The translations under genes and the position numbers were made by a program. DNA of 44,134 bases from Chloroflexota bacterium (lineage in GTDB: Bacteria; Chloroflexota; Anaerolineae; J036; Brachytrichaceae): the NCBI GenBank assembly GCA_018969115.1, contig JAGWYZ010000004.1, positions 1-44,134 on the forward strand. The letters run 5' to 3'. Each line of letters opens with the position of its first letter. Within the stretch, counting starts at the first letter, position 1. Shown here piece by piece: positions 25,928 to 33,146 of the stretch. Under the pieces are notes generated by a model. It was not told the origin of the DNA. It did not search any database and saw only the letters and a program-made list of their open reading frames with translations.

Positions 25928-27672
25928 TGGCAAAAAGCATAGTACGCACTAAACTTCGCGGTCGCTCGGTTGAGCCAAATGCCACTGAGGCTGTTAATGC
26001 AGCCATTGCCGGTATGCCATTGCGCCGCGATTTGTTGATCGAATATTTGCACAAGCTACAAGATGGCTATGGCGCGTTATTTGCCGCCCATTTGGTGGCA
26101 TTGGCCGATTTGCTCAAACTCGCGCCGGTAGAGGTGTATGAAGTTGCCACGTTTTATCATCATTTTGAGGTGGTCAAAGAAGGTAACCCAGCACCTGCGG
26201 CCCTCACCGTGCGTGTATGCGATTCGGTCACTTGCGAGATGTTTGGGGCCGAGGCTTTAATCAAACAACTAAGTACCCTTGCCCAAAACGATGTTGGGGT
26301 GCGGATTCAGCATGTGCCATGTGTGGGGCGATGTGATGCCGCGCCGATAGCGATGGTTGGGCAAACCCCCGTGCTACATGCGACAGTCGAGGCGGTCAAA
26401 AACGTCGTTCGCCAATCACCCAATCACCCAATCATTCAATTACGCAGCCCCCTGCTAAACGCCATTCGCTATGAGCAATATGTGGCCGAGGGTGGCTATG
26501 AATTGCTGCGCCAAGTGCGTAGCGGCGAAATGAGTCACGAGCAGGTGATCTCGTCCTTAGAAGGCGGCGGCTTGCGCGGCTTGGGTGGTGCGGGTTTCAA
26601 TGCAGGGCGCAAATGGCGCATTGTGAGCAGCCAACCCGGCCCCCGCAATATGTGCGTCAATATTGATGAGGGTGAACCCGGCACATTTAAAGATCGCGTC
26701 ATCCTTGAAACCGACCCACACCGCATGTTTGAGGGGGCTTTGATTGCCGCCCATATCGTGGGCTGCGAAGCCATTTATTTTTATCTGCGCGATGAATATG
26801 CTGATGTGCGGGTATTGCTGGAAGAAGAATTAGAGAAGGTGAAAATCGGGATTGGGGGTTGGGGAGTGGGGATTGAACACAAGTCACAAGTCACAAGTCA
26901 CAAGTCAGCCAATCAAAAAATCAACCTGCCTACCATCGAATTGCGACGCGGGGCTGGGGCCTATATTTGTGGCGAAGAAAGTGCCATGATCGAAAGTATT
27001 GAAGGCAAGCGTGGATTGCCGCGTTTACGCCCGCCTTATGTAGCCGAGGTCGGCTTGTTTGATCGCCCGACTTTGGTGCACAACTGCGAAACTGTGTGGT
27101 GGGTGCGCGATATTGTGCAAAAAGGTGCGGCGTGGTTTGCCGCACATGGGCGTAACGGGCGCAAGGGGTTGCGCCGATTTAGCGTAAGCGGGCGGGTGCA
27201 ACAGCCGGGGGTGAAATTGGCCCCCGCTGGCATTACACTGCGCGAACTGATTGACGAATATTGTGGCGGCATGTTGCTGGGTCATGAGCTATATGCCTAT
27301 TTTCCGGGCGGGGCCAGCGGCGGCTTGTTGCCAGCCAGCCTTGCCAATGTGCCACTCGATTTCGATACGCTTCAGCCACATGGCAGCTTTATCGGCTCGG
27401 CAGCCGTCATTGTGCTCAGCCATCACGACTCAGCGCGGACAGCGGCGCTCAACGCCATGCGCTTCTTCCGCCACGAGAGTTGTGGTCAATGTACCCCTTG
27501 CCGCGTCGGCACGGCCAAATCGGCAGAGCTGATGGAAGTGCAAGCATGGGATGTGCTATTGCTCAACGATATAGCACAAGTAATGACCGATGCCTCGATT
27601 TGTGGCCTCGGCCAAGCCGCCACGAACCCGATGAAAAGTGTGATTAAATATTTCTCACATGAAGTTGGGTAA
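25927..27672 (+). CDS. fdhB: NAD-dependent formate dehydrogenase, NuoE-NuoF fusion (beta/gamma) subunit
   Basis: 581 aa fusion. The N-terminal thioredoxin-like [2Fe-2S] domain (NuoE type) has Cys98, Cys103, Cys132 and Cys136 (CDSVTC, CVGRC). The NuoF part has the NADH/FMN site (GLRGLGGAGF, GEPGTFKDR, AYICGEESAMIESIEG) and the [4Fe-4S] ligands ESCGQCTPCRVG plus a later Cys (SICGLGQ). It accepts electrons from the FdhA subunit and reduces NAD+. Two low-complexity word repeats are inserted in frame (about residues 163-172 and 307-328) in linker or surface positions. Starts on the last base of the MttB stop codon. Confidence 0.9.
   Translation: MAKSIVRTKLRGRSVEPNATEAVNAAIAGMPLRRDLLIEYLHKLQDGYGALFAAHLVALADLLKLAPVEVYEVATFYHHFEVVKEGNPAPAALTVRVCDSVTCEMFGAEALIKQLSTLAQNDVGVRIQHVPCVGRCDAAPIAMVGQTPVLHATVEAVKNVVRQSPNHPIIQLRSPLLNAIRYEQYVAEGGYELLRQVRSGEMSHEQVISSLEGGGLRGLGGAGFNAGRKWRIVSSQPGPRNMCVNIDEGEPGTFKDRVILETDPHRMFEGALIAAHIVGCEAIYFYLRDEYADVRVLLEEELEKVKIGIGGWGVGIEHKSQVTSHKSANQKINLPTIELRRGAGAYICGEESAMIESIEGKRGLPRLRPPYVAEVGLFDRPTLVHNCETVWWVRDIVQKGAAWFAAHGRNGRKGLRRFSVSGRVQQPGVKLAPAGITLRELIDEYCGGMLLGHELYAYFPGGASGGLLPASLANVPLDFDTLQPHGSFIGSAAVIVLSHHDSARTAALNAMRFFRHESCGQCTPCRVGTAKSAELMEVQAWDVLLLNDIAQVMTDASICGLGQAATNPMKSVIKYFSHEVG
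26411..26442. repeat. In-frame CAATCACC word repeat inside fdhB
   Basis: CCAATCACCCAATCACCCAATCATTCAATTAC, encoding part of RQSPNHPIIQL at the NuoE/NuoF domain junction. Confidence 0.55.
26845..26910. repeat. In-frame word repeat inside fdhB
   Basis: ATCGGGATTGGGGGTTGGGGAGTGGGG followed by CACAAGTCACAAGTCACAAGTCACAAGTCA, with four tandem CACAAGT units. It encodes about 22 low-complexity residues (IGIGGWGVGIEHKSQVTSHK) before the conserved LPTIELRRGAGAYICGEE segment. Confidence 0.7.
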
Positions 27673-27689
27673 TAGCCATATCAAAAACA

Positions 27690-28285
27690 TTTACCACGAA
27701 GAACACAAAGATCTCAAAGAAAAGATATAAAATCAACTTAACCTTTGAGGTTCTATGATCTTTGCGGTAAAAAGTTAAGTTGTGTGTAAATCCTAATGAG
27801 CTAAAAATACGATGGATATAGAAAAAGTTGCAACTGAAATCGTTGATGCAGCTATTAAAGTTCATAAGACGCTTGGCCCTGGGTTACTGGAATGAGCGTA
27901 TCAGCGTTGCCTTGAATTTGAGTTAACCAAACGCAAAATAAAAGTCATTTGTGAAGTCACGTTACCTATTTTTTATGATGGTTTAGAGGTCGATGTCGGC
28001 TATCGCCTAGATATGTTAATAGAAGATTGTATTATTGTAGAAAACAAAGCTATTGACAAATTATTGCCTATTCATGATGCTCAACTACTTACATACATGA
28101 AATTAAAGCGATGCAAAATTGGATTTCTAATCAACTGGAATGTCAAACTATTAAAAGATGGCATTAATCGTCGTATTCTCTAGGAGATGCATTTGCAACC
28201 AAAAAATTGTTGCCGCCAACCTCATAAAGATGCAAGCATAATTCATTTTTATTCTCTTCGAGTTCTTTGTGTGCTTCGTGGTAAA
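27690..28285. repeat. 22-bp inverted repeat bracketing the GxxExxY remnant
   Basis: TTTACCACGAAGAACACAAAG with the next A (27690-27711) and TCTTTGTGTGCTTCGTGGTAAA (28264-28285) are reverse complements with one mismatch. A third, diverged copy (CTTTGAGGTTCT..TTTGCGGTAAA) lies at about 27742-27770. This CACGAAG/CACAAAG word is commonly found around GxxExxY genes in other genomes, from memory. Confidence 0.7.
27812..28183 (+). pseudogene. GxxExxY protein (PD-(D/E)xK-like) with one nonsense codon
   Basis: Reading from ATG 27812 gives MDIEKVATEIVDAAIKVHKT then LGPGLLE, a TGA at 27893-27895, then AYQRCLEFELTKRKI and on to a TAG at 28181, 124 codons in one frame. The family signature G-LLE-x-AY is interrupted only by the stop, at a position usually Ser (TCA to TGA is one change). 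The rest keeps the PDDEXK-like VDVGYRLDMLIEDCIIVENKA. The function of GxxExxY proteins is not established. It lies between the two formate dehydrogenase genes, inside an inverted repeat. Confidence 0.85.
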
Positions 28286-28316
28286 AATTCTTCGTTTATC
28301 TGATTGAGTAACTAAA

Positions 28317-31256
28317 ATGCTCGAATTTCAACTAAATAACCACCTAATCACCGCCCACGATGGCGAAACCATTTTGCAGGCAGCTAAGCGCCAAGGCGTA
28401 CAAATACCACATTTGTGCTACAAGGATGGTCTCGCTGCCGAGGGCAATTGCCGCGCCTGTATGGTCGAAATTGACGGCGAACGTGCTTTGCAGCCATCAT
28501 GCTGCCGCACACCAAAGCCAAATATGGTGGTCAAGAGTGATAGCCCGCGTGCGCTCCATTCGCAAAAGATGGTGTTGGAAATGCTCAAGGCGGACGCTGT
28601 TGGAGTTGGCGGGATTAAGGATCAGGGATTAGGAATTAATGAAGCCCAAACCACAATCTCTAATCCCCAATCCCTAACCCCGCTCCAATCCTCAATTTTC
28701 ACTTCAGAATTAGACTACTGGGCAGATCATCTGGGTGTGGGTAAGCCGAGATTTGCGCCGCGTCATCAGCCCAACATTGATTTATCACATCCGGCCATTG
28801 CTGTCAATTTAGACACCTGTATTCAATGCACACGCTGTGTGCGGGCCTGCCGCGATGTTCAAGTCAACGACGTGATCGGCATGGCTTTTCGCGGCAATCA
28901 CGCTAAAATCGTGTTTGACCTCGACGACCCAATGGGTGATAGCTCGTGCGTGGGTTGTGGCGAATGTGTGCAATCTTGCCCAACAGGCGCACTCTTGCCC
29001 AAAACCATTTACGATTTTCAATTGGCAGTCGCCAATCCCCAAGCCCCAATCGCTAATCCCAAACCCATCAAAACTACAGATTCGGTTTGTCCCTATTGCG
29101 GCGTGGGCTGCTTACTCACCTTCTATTCGCAAGACAACCATATTATCAAAGTAGAAGGCCGCGACGGGCCGAGCAATCATGGGCGATTGTGCGTTAAAGG
29201 CCGCTTCGGCTTCGATTATGTGCATCATAAAGAACGCCTGACCCAGCCGCTCATCCGCAAAGCCGGTGTACCCAAAACGCTCGACGGCTTCGATCCAGCC
29301 AACCCGCTGGCCTATTTCCGCGAGGCCACATGGGAAGAGGCGCTCGATTTGGCGGCCGGCAAATTGGCCGAGTTGCGCAAAACTGGCAACACTGCCTTGG
29401 CCGGATTCGGCAGTGCCAAAGGCAGCAACGAAGAAGCCTATTTATTCCAGAAACTGGTGCGCTTGGCTTTTGGCAACAACAATGTTGACCATTGCACCCG
29501 CTTGTGCCACGCCTCTAGCGTGTCGGCCTTGCTCGAAGGCATCGGCAGCGCCGCCGTGAGCAACCAAGTGGCCGACGTGGCCGATGCCGACTGCATCATC
29601 GTGATCGGCTCGAACCCAACGGTCAATCATCCCGTCGCTGCCACATTCATGAAAAACGCAGTTAAGGCAGGCAAAACGCTGATTGTAATGGACCCACGCC
29701 GCAACGAAATTGCGCGACATGCCAAGCATTATTTGCAATTTAAGCCCGATACCGATGTGTTGATGTTGAACAGTTTGCTGCATACCATCATTGCCGAGGG
29801 TCTGGTGGATGAGAACTTTATCGGTGAACGCACCGAAGATTATGTAAAGTTGATGAATAAGGTGGCCAACTATGCGCCCGAAAAGATTGCGCCATTGTGC
29901 GGCATCCCTGCCGAAACATTGCGCGAGGTGGCTCGCACGTACGCCACCGCCAAAGCCAGCATTATTTTCTGGGGTATGGGTGTCAGCCAGCACATTCACG
30001 GCACCGACAATGCGCGATGTCTGATCGCGCTTTCGCTCATTACCGGCCAAATTGGGCGGCCCGGTACCGGGTTGCACCCCTTGCGTGGGCAAAATAACGT
30101 ACAAGGCGCAAGCGACGCTGGCCTCATTCCCATGATGTTGCCCGATTACCGCCGCGTGGCGAACCCAGATGCCCGCCGCCAAATTGAGGAATTGTGGGGC
30201 GCGACGCTCGACCCTAAACCCGGCCTAACTGTTGTCGAGATTATGCACGCGGTGTTGGATGGACAGATTAAAGGCATGTATATCATGGGTGAAAACCCCG
30301 CCATGAGCGACCCCGACCTCAATCACTCTCGGGCGGCGCTGGCGGCGCTTGAGCATTTGGTTGTACAAGACATTTTTCTGACCGAGACCTGCGCCTTTGC
30401 TGATGTAGTGCTGCCCGCTTCGGCTTTTCCCGAAAAAGACGGCACGTTTACCAACACCGACCGTCGTGTGCAATTGGGTCGCAAAGCCATCCAACCGCCC
30501 GGCAATGCGCGTGAAGATTTGTGGATTATTTTGCAAATGGCGCAGCGTTTGGGCATGAATTGGGATTATGGACAGGGGGCAGGGGTCAAGGAGCAAGTGG
30601 CAAGTTGCAGGTTGCAAGTGGCAGAGGATTCCTCTCCATTTGCCACTTGCAACCTGCAACCTGCAACCTGTCCACTACCCCCTGCCACTGTTCAAGCAGT
30701 GTATGAAGAAATGCGCGAAGCCATGCCCAGTATCGGCGGCCTCAGTTGGGCGCATTTGGCCGAAGTGTCGTCAGTCACGTATCCGTATCGCCAAGACGAA
30801 GAGGTGAGTGAGCCGATCTTGTTCCAGAAAATATTCCCGACTGCCAGCGGCAAGGCCCGCATTGTGCCCGCCGACTTTATTCACGCCAACGAATTACCCG
30901 ACACCGAATATCCGTTTGTATTCCTCACCGGACGGCAACTCGAACATTGGCACACTGGGGCCATGACACGCCGCGCCAGCAAGCTCGATGCGCTCGAACC
31001 TGCACCAACCGTATCTATTCACCCTGATGATTTGGCTGAATTAGGCGCGGTGGCAGGTGACATGATCGAAGTCGCCTCGCGGCGTGGGCAGGTGCAATGT
31101 GTGGCGCGGGCCGATCGCGGTTTGCAGCACGGCGAGGTTTTCATGCCCTTCGCCTACGTCGAAGCTGCCGCCAACCTCATCACCAACGAGGCCATTGACC
31201 CCTTTGGAAAAATCCCCGAGTTTAAGTTTTGTGCGGTGAAGGTAAGGCGGTGTTAG
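28317..31256 (+). CDS. fdhA: NAD-dependent formate dehydrogenase, molybdopterin alpha subunit
   Basis: 979 aa. Order of sites: [2Fe-2S] domain (Cys34, 45, 48, 62), two [4Fe-4S] ferredoxin clusters (CIQCTRCVRAC at 168-178 and CVGCGECVQSC at 211-221), the molybdopterin [4Fe-4S] motif CPYCGVGC (258-265), and the catalytic Cys397 in DHCTRLCHAS, the position of selenocysteine in some relatives. The molybdopterin dinucleotide-binding C-terminus is complete. It oxidises formate to CO2 and passes electrons to the FdhB subunit for NADH. Three low-complexity inserts (residues about 99-123, 239-251, 752-791) come from word-like repeats. Expected partner of 25927-27672, from which it is separated by the GxxExxY remnant. 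Confidence 0.93.
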   Translation: MLEFQLNNHLITAHDGETILQAAKRQGVQIPHLCYKDGLAAEGNCRACMVEIDGERALQPSCCRTPKPNMVVKSDSPRALHSQKMVLEMLKADAVGVGGIKDQGLGINEAQTTISNPQSLTPLQSSIFTSELDYWADHLGVGKPRFAPRHQPNIDLSHPAIAVNLDTCIQCTRCVRACRDVQVNDVIGMAFRGNHAKIVFDLDDPMGDSSCVGCGECVQSCPTGALLPKTIYDFQLAVANPQAPIANPKPIKTTDSVCPYCGVGCLLTFYSQDNHIIKVEGRDGPSNHGRLCVKGRFGFDYVHHKERLTQPLIRKAGVPKTLDGFDPANPLAYFREATWEEALDLAAGKLAELRKTGNTALAGFGSAKGSNEEAYLFQKLVRLAFGNNNVDHCTRLCHASSVSALLEGIGSAAVSNQVADVADADCIIVIGSNPTVNHPVAATFMKNAVKAGKTLIVMDPRRNEIARHAKHYLQFKPDTDVLMLNSLLHTIIAEGLVDENFIGERTEDYVKLMNKVANYAPEKIAPLCGIPAETLREVARTYATAKASIIFWGMGVSQHIHGTDNARCLIALSLITGQIGRPGTGLHPLRGQNNVQGASDAGLIPMMLPDYRRVANPDARRQIEELWGATLDPKPGLTVVEIMHAVLDGQIKGMYIMGENPAMSDPDLNHSRAALAALEHLVVQDIFLTETCAFADVVLPASAFPEKDGTFTNTDRRVQLGRKAIQPPGNAREDLWIILQMAQRLGMNWDYGQGAGVKEQVASCRLQVAEDSSPFATCNLQPATCPLPPATVQAVYEEMREAMPSIGGLSWAHLAEVSSVTYPYRQDEEVSEPILFQKIFPTASGKARIVPADFIHANELPDTEYPFVFLTGRQLEHWHTGAMTRRASKLDALEPAPTVSIHPDDLAELGAVAGDMIEVASRRGQVQCVARADRGLQHGEVFMPFAYVEAAANLITNEAIDPFGKIPEFKFCAVKVRRC
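28611..28684. repeat. In-frame GGGATTAGG-type palindromic repeat inside fdhA
   Basis: GGGATTAAGGATCAGGGATTAGG on the left and CTAATCCCCAATCCCTAACCCC on the right form a quasi-palindrome. It encodes a GIKDQGLGINEAQTT-like linker between the [2Fe-2S] and His-ligated cluster regions. Confidence 0.7.
29031..29069. repeat. In-frame AATCCC word repeat inside fdhA
   Basis: CGCCAATCCCCAAGCCCCAATCGCTAATCCC encodes ANPQAPIANP, placed between the ferredoxin clusters and the molybdopterin domain. Confidence 0.6.
30571..30690. repeat. In-frame 120-bp palindromic repeat inside fdhA
   Basis: The left half is GACAGGGGGCAGGGG..CAAGTGGCAAGTTGCAGG, the right half TTGCCACTTGCAACCTGCAACC..CCCCCTGCCACTG. The halves can form a long hairpin with AGAGGA/TCCTCT at its tip. 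It is read through as about 40 residues with several Cys and Gln (EQVASCRLQV, ATCNLQPATCPL). The same GTTGCAAGTTGCA word occurs at 35505-35614. Confidence 0.85.
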
Positions 31257-31595
31257 GGTTTGAGGTCAGTTGTAAGTAATGTTGTAAGTAATAAGGAGAT
31301 AGTTGATCACAAAAGTGCAAAAACGCAAAAACGCAAATCAGTAAACCCAAGAGTCGTTTGCAGACTGACATTATTGGGTTAAGCGTGACTATCAATTTGG
31401 CTAAATCCAAAGGTTTATCCCCCAATCAGTTTCAATCTACCAATTTGGTCGGTATTGGCAATCATCATCTTTGCTAAGTCTGTGCGGTCACTTTCACTCA
31501 ATTTTACTTTTAGTATTGAGATAGCACATACTATATATAAAAGCTACCACTTTCTATAAATTATCTTAAGTGACTACTCGAACCAGTGAAAGTAT
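31257..31595. other. Spacer with no intact gene recognised
   Basis: About 340 bases after fdhA. It begins with short word repeats (TTGTAAGTAATGTTGTAAGTAATAAGG and AAAAACGCAAAAACGCAAA). A fragment VTINLAKSKGLSPNQFQ (about 31386-31437, plus strand) is vaguely antitoxin-like but too short to name. Confidence 0.35.
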
Positions 31596-31672
31596 ATGTG
31601 CGTTCGCTCAGAAAGAGGCAGCATCTTGATTGTTGATACCGATGTTCTTATTGGGCATCTTCGAGGAAATAC
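31596..31672 (+). pseudogene. Possible N-terminal fragment of a VapC/PIN toxin
   Basis: The plus strand reads SILIVDTDVLIGHLRGNT after an ATG at 31596. D-x-D-VLI-xx-LRG is the usual N-terminus of VapC PIN-domain toxins. Homology ends where the frame runs into the 3' end of the convergent aminotransferase gene; no C-terminal PIN residues follow. It is probably a truncated relic. Confidence 0.5.
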
Positions 31673-32823
31673 TGTAAAGCCACGCCCAATCGCCGCACGC
31701 CTTCCATCAGAACCGCTGGTTCATACAAACTAAACGCAAGACGCAACTTATTGTTGCCGCTGCCATCGGTATAAAACTTGGTGCCTGGCACATAGCTCAT
31801 CCCTTGGGCTTCGGCTTTGCTCAGCAATTTGCTGGTGTCAACGTATGGCGGGCATTCAACCCACACAAAATAGCCGCCCGCCGGTTTGATATAGCGGCAG
31901 TGTGGCAAATAAGTATCTAATGCTCTGAGCATGGCATCTCGGCGGGCGCGGTAGGTATTGCGCAGATGTGCCACATTGGTATCAAAATCGCCATTTTGGC
32001 AAAAGGCTGCTACTTGCATGGCGGCCATATGGTTATTGCCACCGCCACTAAAAATGACACCACCATCGGCGATGCGGGCAATTAAATCGGGGGCCGCTGT
32101 CATATAGCCCAAGCGCAAGCCAGGTGCGAGCGATTTTGCAAATGACCCCAGCCGTGCCACACAATGCCCAATGCCATGTTGTTTGGCTATTGCCCATAAT
32201 GAAGGCGGCGCGTCGCTGTCGTAATTTAACTCACGGTATACATCATCTTCGACGATGATTAACCCCTCGGCAGCGGCCAATTGCACCAGCGCCAATCGCC
32301 GCTCTGGGCTAAGTGATGTACCTTGGGGATTGTTGAAGGTTGGCACACAATATAATAATCGTGGGCGTTTACCGGCGTGTTTGGCTTGGGTAATGCGCTC
32401 ATGTAAGACCTCAACCAAAATGCCATTTTCATTGGCGGGCACGGGCATCAATGTCAAATTGGGATGATCGCGTAAAATATTGATGGCGATGTAATAGGTT
32501 GGCGATTCGACAAATACCACATCGCTGGGCTGAGTGTGCAAGGTGAGTAATTGATCGAACCCCAATGAATTGCCGCCAGTAATGAGTATCTCATGCTCGC
32601 TGACGGCCATGTGTTCATGAGCTTGAATTCGTGCTTGAAGCCATTCGATCAATGGCCCCGGCCCATTGAAAAAACCATAATGGAGCGCTTGCGCACCCCA
32701 GCGGTCAAAGGCATTGGCACTGGCGCGGCGCATGGCATCGACTGCCAACAAATTTGGGTCGGGTTGCCCCCACATCAATTCGATGAAATTGGGGCGAAAG
32801 GTCATTTGGATGATTGGGAGCAC
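31648..32823 (-). CDS. PLP-dependent aminotransferase, class I/II (LysN/MocR-catalytic-domain-like)
   Basis: 391 aa fold-type I aminotransferase without an HTH domain. Visible: GGNSLGFDQLLTLH near the phosphate cup, the Asn/Pro motif VPTFNNPQGTSLS, VEDDVYRELNY, and the Schiff-base Lys in LGSFAKSLAPGLRLGYM. The late Arg for the substrate carboxylate is in NKLRLAFS. Such proteins include 2-aminoadipate and aromatic aminotransferases; specificity cannot be fixed here. ATG 32823 and ATG 32805 (MTFRPNFIELMWG) are both possible starts. The 3' end overlaps the VapC-like relic on the other strand. Confidence 0.88.
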   Translation of the reverse strand: MLPIIQMTFRPNFIELMWGQPDPNLLAVDAMRRASANAFDRWGAQALHYGFFNGPGPLIEWLQARIQAHEHMAVSEHEILITGGNSLGFDQLLTLHTQPSDVVFVESPTYYIAINILRDHPNLTLMPVPANENGILVEVLHERITQAKHAGKRPRLLYCVPTFNNPQGTSLSPERRLALVQLAAAEGLIIVEDDVYRELNYDSDAPPSLWAIAKQHGIGHCVARLGSFAKSLAPGLRLGYMTAAPDLIARIADGGVIFSGGGNNHMAAMQVAAFCQNGDFDTNVAHLRNTYRARRDAMLRALDTYLPHCRYIKPAGGYFVWVECPPYVDTSKLLSKAEAQGMSYVPGTKFYTDGSGNNKLRLAFSLYEPAVLMEGVRRLGVALQYFLEDAQ

Positions 32824-32907
32824 AGTCGCACAATTTTAATTGACTTTTGACACAAAGCAAATTTGATTGACTTCATTCTTTTTTAAGATAAAATAGTATC
32901 ATTTAAA

Positions 32908-33068
32908 TAATTTGGGGTAAACCCCAAAGATGTAATGCCAAACGCACGATATGACCATTGAGGGTAGGGGCAAAGCCCCTGCCCTCAATGGTCATATCGT
33001 GCGTTTGGCGAAAAATAGTTTTATTTCCCCCGATTTTTTGAGATGATACATAAAATATCTATAAATAT
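32908..33068. repeat. Hairpin mobile-element-like repeat, copy 2
   Basis: The inverted counterpart of 5287-5447. It begins with TTTGGGGTAAACCCCAAA and TGTAAT, contains the 73-nt hairpin at 32937-33009 (arms GCCAAACGCACGATATGACC.., loop GGGGCAAAGCCCC), and ends with the GATGATACATAAAAT side and AT-rich sequence. Its stem is fully paired, unlike copy 1. It fills most of the spacer between the divergent aminotransferase and ABC permease genes. Confidence 0.85.
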
Positions 33069-33146
33069 ACAAAAATTTTATGATCTAATCATTTAATTCT
33101 AATGAACTCATTTTTGCATCATAAAATCAGGTGACAATGAAGCAAT

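Noticed and set aside
27893-27895. TGA in the GxxExxY gene as a selenocysteine codon.
   Set aside because: The family position is usually Ser, no SECIS-like structure was recognised, and decay of neighbouring cassettes makes a nonsense mutation simpler.
29442-30182. 246-aa minus-strand open frame opposite fdhA.
   Set aside because: Shadow of the conserved formate dehydrogenase frame, no recognisable domain.
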